Shown: positions 10,146 through 18,068 of the stretch, in pieces
Layout: each line of letters opens with the position of its first letter
How positions within the stretch are numbered: position 1 is the first letter of the stretch
NCBI GenBank assembly: GCA_963716685.1
Contig: CAVQTR010000003.1
Coordinates: forward strand, 1,612,001-1,676,000
Origin: JALYXI01 sp963716685
Lineage (GTDB): Bacteria; Acidobacteriota; Terriglobia; Bryobacterales; Bryobacteraceae
DNA: 64,000 nucleotides
Direction of reading: 5' to 3'
Notes under the pieces: generated by a model
Database searches by the model: none
What the model was told of the DNA's origin: nothing
Seen by the model: the letters and a program-made list of their open reading frames with translations, nothing else
Translations under genes and position numbers: made by a program

Positions 10146-11764
10146 CGCGGCGGTTCGCGAACCAGCAGAGTCTGCCCGGCTTTCACGTTACGCAGCACCT
10201 GGACCGTGCCGCCGGGCCACCTGATTTCGATGCGCGGTACTATTTTCAGCGCGCCCAGTCCGAAGTGTACGGGCGTGAGGCTGGAGGAAGCATAGCCCAC
10301 GCTGCTGGTGCGGCTGTTCCATTGCTCGCCGACATGGATCACCGCACCGATGGCGTCGCGATTGCTGCGCGTCCCCACTAACTGCAGGTCCAGCCACTGC
10401 GCGTCGCGCGGGCTCGCATTGCGCCACAACTCCGGCCGCTCTCCGAGCACGCTCACTGCAACGTCCGTCCTGCCATCGCCGTCGAAATCGGCGAAGACCG
10501 CGCTGCGATGCGCTCCTGCGCTGCCGAAGGCGGGGACGCCGGCGAAGCTGCCGCCATCCCGGTTCCGGAATGCCGTGTTTCGCAGCTTGTAAACGTCGCC
10601 GGAGAAGAGGTCGATGTTATCCGTCACGTGGGCATTGGCTGTAAAGATATCCTTCCAGCCATCGTTATCGAAATCCACGAGACCGATTCCCCAGCCGGTC
10701 AGCCGGGCCGTCAGTGGCCCGAGACCACTGGGAAACGTGGCATCCTGGAACTGCCCTTTTCCCAGGTTTCGAAACACGGGAAACGTTTCGCCTGTCAGCG
10801 CGGTGACCACGATGTCGGGCAAGCCATCGTTGTCGTAGTCCCGAAAATCAGCCCCCATGCTGGAGACGGCTTTGCCCGCGTCGAGCAGCGCCACGCCGGC
10901 GTCGAAGGCGCGCTCTTCGAAGTGCCCGTTGCCCAGGTTGTGAAACAGGAAGTTCGGCTCCGTGTCGTTGGTGACGAACACGTCGGGAAAGCCATCGCCA
11001 TCGTAGTCGGCGATCGCCAGCGACATCCCTTTGCCAAGCGATCGCGCGATCCCGCTCAAAGCCGAAACGTCTTCGAATCTGCCGCCGCCGAGGTTGTGGA
11101 ACAGTTGGTTCGCCTGACCCTCAAACTGACGCGGACTGCAGAACACCACGAACCGGCCGGACGGATCGTGGCACAGCGGATTCAAGTCCGCCGACCACTT
11201 CACGTAGTTCACGACAAAAAGATCCAGCAGGCCGTCGCGATCATAATCAAACCAGCCCGCGGCCACTGCGAAGGCGTTGGCTCGGATGCCGGAAGCCGCC
11301 GTGACATCCTCAAATTTCTGCCCGCCCAGATTGCGGTACAGATGCGATTCATTCACGCCGGCGACAAACAGGTCTTCGAAACCGTCATTGTCGAAGTCAC
11401 CGGCGGCCGCGCCAACGGAATATCCCGAGCCAGCCAGTCCGGTTGCCGCGGTCACATCCGTGAAGTGTCCGCCGCCCTCGTTGCGATAGAGCCGGTTTGC
11501 ATCCCCCGCGCTGCTTTTTTTCAGCGACGGAAGTTCCGCGCCATTGGCGAAAAACAAATCGATGCGTCCATCGCCGTTGTAATCGAAGGCCGCGATTCCC
11601 CCGCCCATGGTTTCGACCAGGTATTTGCGCGCGGTAGGATGGTTTGCGAGCGGGGCGTTCAAACCGGAACCAGCGCTCGCGTCCTCGAACCGGATGAGGG
11701 CCTCTTCGGAAACCATCGCCGCCGCAACCACCGCCAGCAACAAGCACGAGAGCGCGAAACGCAC
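10142..11764 (-). CDS. FG-GAP/VCBS repeat protein with C-terminal ASPIC/UnbV domain (CRTAC1 family)
   Basis: Secreted protein of about 540 residues from the GTG at 11764, which is followed directly by a signal peptide (RFALSCLLLAVVAAAM). The body is a beta-propeller built from FG-GAP/VCBS repeats, each with a calcium-binding DxDxDG-type loop: DYNGDGRIDL, DFDNDGFEDL, DYDRDGLLDL, DYDGDGFPDV, DYDNDGLPDI, DFDNDGWKDI and DFDGDGRTDV. The C-terminus is an ASPIC/UnbV module (ENSRDAIGA-like stretch, VHFGLGALK, IEIRWPGG). An ATG at 11863 would add 33 residues that are antisense to the cytochrome gene and lack signal character. In this phylum the family is repeatedly found beside TPR and multihaem cytochrome genes, as here; its biochemical role is unknown. 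Surface binding is inferred from the fold. Confidence 0.85.
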   Translation of the reverse strand: MRFALSCLLLAVVAAAMVSEEALIRFEDASAGSGLNAPLANHPTARKYLVETMGGGIAAFDYNGDGRIDLFFANGAELPSLKKSSAGDANRLYRNEGGGHFTDVTAATGLAGSGYSVGAAAGDFDNDGFEDLFVAGVNESHLYRNLGGQKFEDVTAASGIRANAFAVAAGWFDYDRDGLLDLFVVNYVKWSADLNPLCHDPSGRFVVFCSPRQFEGQANQLFHNLGGGRFEDVSALSGIARSLGKGMSLAIADYDGDGFPDVFVTNDTEPNFLFHNLGNGHFEERAFDAGVALLDAGKAVSSMGADFRDYDNDGLPDIVVTALTGETFPVFRNLGKGQFQDATFPSGLGPLTARLTGWGIGLVDFDNDGWKDIFTANAHVTDNIDLFSGDVYKLRNTAFRNRDGGSFAGVPAFGSAGAHRSAVFADFDGDGRTDVAVSVLGERPELWRNASPRDAQWLDLQLVGTRSNRDAIGAVIHVGEQWNSRTSSVGYASSSLTPVHFGLGALKIVPRIEIRWPGGTVQVLRNVKAGQTLLVREPPR

Positions 11765-13343
11765 GCGTTTATTGTTGCACTGCCTGCTGATGTTGCCCGG
11801 CGCGCTTGCGGCTATGCAGCCGGGTGTGGGCAACCAGGCCTGCGCACCCTGCCACGTCGACATCTATCGCCGGTATGCGGCGACCGGCATGGCGCGCAGC
11901 AGCGGAGTTGTGTCATCGGCGGCGCCAAAGGAAAGCTTCGCGCGCGCTGCATTCGAGGACCCCGCCTCCGCTGCCGCTTACCAGATCACTCCGGGACAGG
12001 ACTCCTACCGCCTGAGCTTCGCACGCACCGGAACCGACATTCACGGCGAGCGCTCGCTTCGCTGGTTCGTAGGATCCGGCAGCGTGGGTCGCAGTTATCT
12101 TTTCTCCACCGGCGGATTTCTGTTCCAGGCGCCGGTTTCGTATTACGCGCTCGGCGAGCGATGGGATGTCTCGCCAGGCTTCCAGCGCTACTCCACCATT
12201 GCGTTGACGCGCCCGGTGGAACCCGCCTGCCTGCAGTGCCATGCCAGCCGCCTGCAAACGCTGCCTGGTACGGAGAACGGCTTTGCCGCCGTACCGTTTC
12301 TGGAGAACGGCGTCGCCTGCGAGCGCTGTCATGGGGACGCGCGGGAGCACATCGCCAGCCATGGCGCAAAAAGCCCGATTTTGGTGAACCCGGCCAAATT
12401 GAGCCCGGCGCGGCGGGACAGCATCTGCGCGCAGTGCCATCTTTCGGGAGTAGCGCGAATTGCCCGTAAACGCGCCAACGCTGAACCCTGGAAGCCTGGT
12501 CTGCTGCTTAGCGACTTCTCCGCCTTCTTCGTGTGGGCCGGCTCAGAACTGCCGGAAATGCGCGTCACCAGCCACTTCGAACGCCTGCAGCAGAGCGCGT
12601 GCAAGCGCGCGAGCGGAGACAAGCTCTGGTGCGGAAGCTGCCACGACCCGCACGAAGAACCTGCTCCGGAGAACCGGGCGGCGTACTACCGCGCGAAATG
12701 CGCCGCCTGCCACACCGTCAGCCATGGCGAGGATTGTATTGGCTGCCACATGCCCAAGGGCCAGGTCAGCGACAGCCAGCATGCGGTCTACACCGATCAC
12801 TCGATTCCCCGGCGTCCGCGTCCCGCCGCACAGCCCGCGTCCACCGACACGCTGGTGCCGTTCTGGACCACTTCCGCGAACGACCGGGATTTGGGCCTGG
12901 CTTATGCAGTGGCTGCGGCGGCGAAACCTGCCCTCCGCGCGCGCTCTCTTCCACTGCTGGAGGCCGCCGCTAAACGTGACCCGGATGATGCCGCGGTGCT
13001 GGTGCAGCTGGCACAGGACTACGATCAGGCTGGCAGCACCGAACGCGCCATGCCGCTTTACCAACGCGTTCTCACGCTGAACCCGGCGAGCGTGGCCGCC
13101 GCCACTAATCTGGGCGCGATTTTGGCGCAGCGAGGCAACGCCGCGGAAGCGATACGTCTTTGGCAGCAGGCCCTGAAAGCTAACCCCGCCCTCACCAACG
13201 TGCGCATGAACCTGGCCGTTGCCCAATACCGCGCCGGGGACATCGCAGGCGCGCGGACAACCCTTGAACAGGCGCTGCAATATGACCCTGATACGGCCGC
13301 TGCGCGAAAGTTACTTTTCGAACTTAAGTCAACGGTGAAGTGA
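11694..13343 (+). CDS. Periplasmic seven-haem cytochrome c with C-terminal TPR domain
   Basis: Multihaem c-type cytochrome fused to tetratricopeptide repeats. Seven CxxCH haem sites are present: CAPCH, CLQCH, CERCH, CAQCH, CGSCH, CAACH and CIGCH, spread over the first two-thirds and resembling cytochrome c554/doubled-CXXCH proteins. After DHSIPRRPRP the chain changes to three or four TPRs (for example PDDAAVLVQLAQDYDQAGSTE and PASVAAATNLGAI). A hydrophobic signal (LLLHCLLMLPGALAA) preceded by KRTR lies before the first haem. The start is uncertain: ATG 11694 keeps the basic n-region but overlaps the divergent UnbV gene by 71 bases; ATG 11790 avoids the overlap but loses the charges. It likely carries electrons in the periplasm, with TPRs for partner binding. 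The following receptor gene begins 32 bases after its stop. Confidence 0.85.
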   Translation: MRASSETIAAATTASNKHESAKRTRLLLHCLLMLPGALAAMQPGVGNQACAPCHVDIYRRYAATGMARSSGVVSSAAPKESFARAAFEDPASAAAYQITPGQDSYRLSFARTGTDIHGERSLRWFVGSGSVGRSYLFSTGGFLFQAPVSYYALGERWDVSPGFQRYSTIALTRPVEPACLQCHASRLQTLPGTENGFAAVPFLENGVACERCHGDAREHIASHGAKSPILVNPAKLSPARRDSICAQCHLSGVARIARKRANAEPWKPGLLLSDFSAFFVWAGSELPEMRVTSHFERLQQSACKRASGDKLWCGSCHDPHEEPAPENRAAYYRAKCAACHTVSHGEDCIGCHMPKGQVSDSQHAVYTDHSIPRRPRPAAQPASTDTLVPFWTTSANDRDLGLAYAVAAAAKPALRARSLPLLEAAAKRDPDDAAVLVQLAQDYDQAGSTERAMPLYQRVLTLNPASVAAATNLGAILAQRGNAAEAIRLWQQALKANPALTNVRMNLAVAQYRAGDIAGARTTLEQALQYDPDTAAARKLLFELKSTVK

Positions 13344-13375
13344 TATAGTGACGTGAAGCACTTTAAGGAGTCTTC

Positions 13376-16300
13376 ATGTTTCGCTCTGTCGCGCTTACAT
13401 TGCTTACGGCTGCCGCATTCTCGGTTGCCTGTTACGGACAGGCATTCACGGCTAACCTGACCGGGTTGGTTACCGATCCGAAAGGCGCCGCCATGCCCGG
13501 CGTCACCGTCAAAATCGTCAACATCGGAAACAGCGAGACGCGCCAGGTAAACACCAGCGCTGACGGCCGGTACACGTTCTCGCAAATTCCCCCAGGTGGA
13601 TATGAGCTTACGGGTGAGATCGCCGGCTTTAAGACGTATGTTCAGCGCGGAATTACGCTTGTCGCGAATCAATCCGGCGCGGCGAATTTCTCGATGGAAC
13701 TCGGCGCGGTGAGCGAACAGGTGAGTGTCTCGGCACAGGCCGCGCAGCTGGATACGCAGACCGCGAATCAGTCTGTGGACATGAGCACGCGCACCGTGCA
13801 GGAGCTTCCCGCCAACGTGCGCAACCCGTTCGTGCTGGTGCAGGCCACTGCAGGCGTGGTTTCCGTCCGCACCGGAATCTCCACTGCTCCGCAGGATCAG
13901 AACCAGAATCGCTTCGCCATGAACGGCGGCCGCGATGAAAGCGGTCTGATTCTCGAGGACGGCGTGCCTTCCAGCTCCGGCGACTGGGGCGGTCTGCTGA
14001 TCGCGCCTTCCGTCGATTCCGTGCAGGAGTTGCAGGTGATTCGCAACTCGTATGAAGCGCAGTTCGGACGCTCCGGCGGCGGCGTGGTCAGCCTGGTGAC
14101 CAAAGGCGGCACGAATCAGTTTCACGGCACCGGTTTCGAATTTCTACAGAACGATGTGCTGAACGCCAATTCCTGGGCCAACGACCGCGTGGGCGCCAAG
14201 AAGACCGTGTTCCAAAGCAACCAGTTCGGCGGCAATTTCAGCGGCCCCGTCTGGAAAAGCAAGAAGGTTTATTTCTTCGCCGGCTACGAAGGGCTGCGTC
14301 AGGGGAATGCTGCCACTCTGATCACCACCGTTCCCACGGTAAAAGAGCGAGGCGGGGATTTCTCCGATTACTTCAACGCGAACGGCACGCTTTCCACCAT
14401 ATACAATCCGTTCACTACCACCGCCGGCGGCACCGGTTTCGTGCGGACGCCTTTCCCCGGCAACGTGATTCCCTCAAGCATGTTCGATGCGATCGGCGCG
14501 AAAGCTGTGAGCCTCTATCCGCTTCCCAACACGCCCGGTTCGGCCCTCACCAACGCAAACAATTTCTTCGGCACCGGAAAGACCATTGAAGACGATAACC
14601 GGATGGACATCCGCGTCGATTGGGCGAAGAGCGAAAAGTATACCTTTTTCACGCGGGTTTCGAAGGCGTGGGAAACGGATGTCGCGCCCACGTACTTCGG
14701 TCACAATGCGGACAGCAACTATAACGATCTGAACCCGCGCCATCAGGTGGTGATCGGCAATACTTTCGTCCCTACGCCTACCTGGGTCGCTAATGTTCTG
14801 ATCAGCGCCGGCCGCTGGCGTGAGGAGCAAGACTCGCCCAGCAAAGGGCTGAACGGCACCGCGCTCGGCTTTCCCTCGTCACTGGTCGCCGGGTTCGGCG
14901 CACAGACCATCCCCGCCGTCGTTCCCAGCGGTTATGGTCAGCTGGGCAACGCGCGCTTCCTGAGTTTCGCGCGTCCTGTGAACAGCATCCAGACCAACAT
15001 CACCAAAGAATGGCGCTCGCACAGCATCAAGTTTGGTGTCACGCTGGAAGCCGACCAGCTGAACGATACCGACGTCGATTCCCCCACCTTCAACTTCAAC
15101 CGCGGCCTTACTTCCGGGCCCACCGCGGCCAGCAACAGCGCGAACTCCGGAAACTCCATTGCGTCGCTGCTGTTGGGAACCGGCGCGAGCGGCAGCTCGC
15201 CTTACAACGCGGCGCTCGCCGTAGAGCAGAAATACTGGGGCTTTTACGTGCAGGACACGTGGCGCGCCACCAACCGCCTCACTCTGAATTACGGCCTTCG
15301 CTATGAACTGCAGCTACCGCGCACGGAGCGCTTCAACCGGGTGAACTGGTTCAACTTCAACGTTCCGAGCCCCATCGCGCAGGCAGCCGGTCTGCCGCTG
15401 GTCGGCGGACTGCAGTTCGCCAACTCGAATAATCGCGGCCAGTGGCACACCTCTGAAAACGATTTCGCGCCGCGCTTCGGCCTCTCTTATAAGATCACCG
15501 ATCACATCGTATTCCGCGGCGGCTATGGTATCTCATACCTGCAGACTGCCGGCTCCGGCAGCGTCACCAACGACGGCTACTCCACCTCCACTTCGTGGGT
15601 GAGCACGGTTGGCGGCGACGGCATTCATCCAGCGGCTCTGCTCAGCAATCCGTTTCCCCAGGGCTTGCTGCTGCCGGTGGGGAACTCGCAGGGACTTTCG
15701 CAGGATCTCGGCCAATCTGTCAACGCCTATTCGCTGCTGCACCCTTCGGGCTACAGCCAGAACTACAGCGCCGATTTCCAGATTCAGCTGGCGCGCAGTT
15801 CCGTGCTGCAGATCGGCTACTCCGGCAGCCTTGGCCGCAAGCTGCTCCTCGGCTTCAACACCAATGCCAATCAGCTGCCCGACACGCTGCTCAGCCTGGG
15901 CCCGGCACTCGATCAGCAGGTGGCGAATCCGTTCTATGGCATCATCACCAACGGCAATCTGAGCGGCAAGACCATTCCGTATAACCAGTTGCTGCGGCCG
16001 TTTCCGCAGTTCACGGCGGTCAATCTTTCCACCGACACGCCCGGCGCCAGTTCGGAATTTAATGCGCTGGTGGTTCAGTTCACGCACCAGTTCTCCTCCG
16101 GCCTTAGCCTGATTTCGTCGTACCAGTTCTCGAAAGCGCTCGACAACGCTTCCGAAACGCAGGCTTGGGAAGTGGGAGACAACTACCGCGACTACAACAA
16201 TCGCAAACTGGACTGGTCCGTCAGCGCGCACGATGTTCCGCAGAGCTTTGTCACCAACTTCGTGTGGGAGCTTCCCGTGGGCGCGGGTAAGCGCTTCGGT

Positions 16301-16780
16301 TCCACCATGCCGCGCTTTGCCAATGCCGTGCTCGGCGGCTGGCAGACTGCCACCATCATCCGCTTCGCCAGCGGACTGCCGTTGATGTTCACCGCCGCCA
16401 ACACGCTTTCCGCGTACGGCTTCGCTGTGCAGCGGCCGAACATTGTTGGCAACGTAACCTCCGGAACACAGACGCCTTCCGCATGGTTCAACACCGCCGC
16501 TTTTGCGCAACCCGGCACTTATCAGATCGGCAATGCGCCGCGCTGGTTTGGCAATCTGCGCTACGGCAATTCCCACAACGCCGATATTTCGCTGTCAAAG
16601 AACTTCCATCCTATGGAACGGATCCGGCTGCAGTTCCGCGCCGAAGCGTTCAACATCAGCAACACGCCGCAGTACGGCCGCGCCGATACGAACATCACGG
16701 ACGGCGCCTTCGGCACGGTTACCGGGACAACCAACGTGGGTCCGCGAACACTGCAGATGGCTTTGAAGATTTACTACTAA
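13376..16780 (+). CDS. Oar-like TonB-dependent receptor with carboxypeptidase-regulatory domain (paralogue)
   Basis: Outer-membrane protein of 1134 residues with the same order of parts as the gene at 6699: signal peptide (about 1-22, ending CYGQ), carboxypeptidase regulatory-like domain (AFTANLTGLVTDPKG, RYTFSQIPPGGYEL), plug-like domain (VDSVQELQVI, FGRSGGGVVSLVTKGG) and a barrel ending in KIYY. The ATG has a perfect AAGGAG 5 bases upstream, so the start is secure. It lies 32 bases downstream of the multihaem cytochrome gene and may be co-transcribed with it. The two paralogues share many short identical motifs throughout the barrel, including NASETQAWEVGDN-like and FNISNTPQ segments, so they arose by duplication. 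The ligand is unknown. Confidence 0.88.
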   Translation: MFRSVALTLLTAAAFSVACYGQAFTANLTGLVTDPKGAAMPGVTVKIVNIGNSETRQVNTSADGRYTFSQIPPGGYELTGEIAGFKTYVQRGITLVANQSGAANFSMELGAVSEQVSVSAQAAQLDTQTANQSVDMSTRTVQELPANVRNPFVLVQATAGVVSVRTGISTAPQDQNQNRFAMNGGRDESGLILEDGVPSSSGDWGGLLIAPSVDSVQELQVIRNSYEAQFGRSGGGVVSLVTKGGTNQFHGTGFEFLQNDVLNANSWANDRVGAKKTVFQSNQFGGNFSGPVWKSKKVYFFAGYEGLRQGNAATLITTVPTVKERGGDFSDYFNANGTLSTIYNPFTTTAGGTGFVRTPFPGNVIPSSMFDAIGAKAVSLYPLPNTPGSALTNANNFFGTGKTIEDDNRMDIRVDWAKSEKYTFFTRVSKAWETDVAPTYFGHNADSNYNDLNPRHQVVIGNTFVPTPTWVANVLISAGRWREEQDSPSKGLNGTALGFPSSLVAGFGAQTIPAVVPSGYGQLGNARFLSFARPVNSIQTNITKEWRSHSIKFGVTLEADQLNDTDVDSPTFNFNRGLTSGPTAASNSANSGNSIASLLLGTGASGSSPYNAALAVEQKYWGFYVQDTWRATNRLTLNYGLRYELQLPRTERFNRVNWFNFNVPSPIAQAAGLPLVGGLQFANSNNRGQWHTSENDFAPRFGLSYKITDHIVFRGGYGISYLQTAGSGSVTNDGYSTSTSWVSTVGGDGIHPAALLSNPFPQGLLLPVGNSQGLSQDLGQSVNAYSLLHPSGYSQNYSADFQIQLARSSVLQIGYSGSLGRKLLLGFNTNANQLPDTLLSLGPALDQQVANPFYGIITNGNLSGKTIPYNQLLRPFPQFTAVNLSTDTPGASSEFNALVVQFTHQFSSGLSLISSYQFSKALDNASETQAWEVGDNYRDYNNRKLDWSVSAHDVPQSFVTNFVWELPVGAGKRFGSTMPRFANAVLGGWQTATIIRFASGLPLMFTAANTLSAYGFAVQRPNIVGNVTSGTQTPSAWFNTAAFAQPGTYQIGNAPRWFGNLRYGNSHNADISLSKNFHPMERIRLQFRAEAFNISNTPQYGRADTNITDGAFGTVTGTTNVGPRTLQMALKIYY

Positions 16781-16783
16781 CCG

Positions 16784-18058
16784 CTAACCGAGGAAGCTGA
16801 CGGGTTTCCCGTCAGCAATCTTCAGCGGGCGGCCGATATTGGAGACGTACTCCTTGGTGTAATCCACGCCCAGCTTGTGGAAGATGGTCGCCATCAGGTC
16901 GGGCACTTCCACCGGGTGATCCTTGACATACATGCCGTCGTTATCCGAACTGCCGATCACCTGGCCGCCAGGAATCCCGGCGCCGCCGAGCACCAGTGAG
17001 AAGCAGTTGGGCCAGTGGTCGCGCCCATTGTTCACGTTGATCTCCGCCGTGCGCCCGAATTCACCCGTCACGATGACCATGGTCGAATCCAGCATTCCGC
17101 GCTGCCCCAGATCCGCCATGAGCGCCGCGAAGGCGTTGTCCAGTTCCGGCATGAATTCATTAGCGTATGAGGGGAAGATGTTGCCGTGGTGGTCCCACGC
17201 GTTGTCTCCCTTGCCCACGCTGACGAAGCGCACTCCCGCCTCCACCAGGCGCCGGGCCAGCAAGGCACCCTGACCCATGGACGTCCGGCCGTAATCATCG
17301 CGCAGCTTCGGTGTTTCCTGCGCGATGTCGAAAGCCTTTTTCGCCCGCGGGCTGCGCATCAGATCGAACGCCGCCTGGTAATAGCCATCAAGCGTCTGAA
17401 AGGTGTCGGTCGTGTCCCATGTGCGGAACTTCTGATCCACCACATTCAACAGGCTGTGCCGGCCCTCCATGCGCGACCAATCCATGCCCATCGGCAGATC
17501 CATGTCGCGGACGGCATATTTCGCCACATTGGGCTCGCCCGCCGAAAACGGATTGTACTTCGGCCCCAGGAATCCTGCGCGCGCGTTGTTGCCGCGGGGC
17601 TGCGGAATCATCACGTAGGGCGGCAGTTCGTTCCGTGCGCCCAGTTCTTTCGCCAGCACGGAACCCACGGCGGGCGCCAGCAGCGTGGGCAGCGCGTCAT
17701 GCCCGCTCAGCATCAGCGTCTGCGCCGATCCGTGCGCTGACTGCTTATGCGTCATGGAACGGATCAGCGTTACCTGGTTCATCAGCTTCGCCGTGCGCGG
17801 CAGATGCTCGGAGATCTGCAGCCCATCCACGCTGGTCGCAATCGGCTTGAAGATACTGCGGTACTTGCGGTCCGCGCCGGTCTTCATGTCAAAGGTGTCC
17901 AGGTGGCTGATGCCGCCCGCCAGCCACAGGTGAATGATGGAAATGTCTTTCCCCGCCCGAGCCGCCGTGGCCGCGCGCAGACGCAGCACATCGCCCCATG
18001 TCAGCGAACCGAAAGTCGCCAGCGATCCAACTCGTAAGAATGCGCGCCTGTCGTACAT
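16784..18058 (-). CDS. DUF1501 domain-containing protein (exported, sulfatase-like fold)
   Basis: A 424-residue protein of the DUF1501 family, which belongs to the alkaline phosphatase/sulfatase superfamily. The N-terminus is a twin-arginine signal (YDRRAFLRVGS) followed by a hydrophobic stretch. Family landmarks include IIHLWLAGGISHLDTFD, MTHKQSAHGSA, VIVTGEFGRT and NNGRDHWPNCFS, in which the Asp and His residues would be metal ligands. ATG 18058 was preferred over a GTG nine bases upstream because GAGGTGG lies 5-6 bases in front of it. It is the last gene of a three-gene operon with the PPC and DUF1549/DUF1553 proteins, an arrangement common in Planctomycetes, Verrucomicrobia and Acidobacteria and often linked to degradation of complex sulfated or other polysaccharides, though no enzymatic activity has been shown to my knowledge. 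Confidence 0.88.
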   Translation of the reverse strand: MYDRRAFLRVGSLATFGSLTWGDVLRLRAATAARAGKDISIIHLWLAGGISHLDTFDMKTGADRKYRSIFKPIATSVDGLQISEHLPRTAKLMNQVTLIRSMTHKQSAHGSAQTLMLSGHDALPTLLAPAVGSVLAKELGARNELPPYVMIPQPRGNNARAGFLGPKYNPFSAGEPNVAKYAVRDMDLPMGMDWSRMEGRHSLLNVVDQKFRTWDTTDTFQTLDGYYQAAFDLMRSPRAKKAFDIAQETPKLRDDYGRTSMGQGALLARRLVEAGVRFVSVGKGDNAWDHHGNIFPSYANEFMPELDNAFAALMADLGQRGMLDSTMVIVTGEFGRTAEINVNNGRDHWPNCFSLVLGGAGIPGGQVIGSSDNDGMYVKDHPVEVPDLMATIFHKLGVDYTKEYVSNIGRPLKIADGKPVSFLG

Positions 18059-18068
18059 ATGTGCCACC

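Noticed and set aside
10508..12469. 653-codon + strand frame opposite the UnbV gene
   Set aside because: It is antisense to the FG-GAP repeats and its later part is an out-of-frame reading of the cytochrome gene.
15533..16576. 347-codon - strand frame opposite the second receptor
   Set aside because: Antisense of conserved barrel sequence; no start signal or family pattern.
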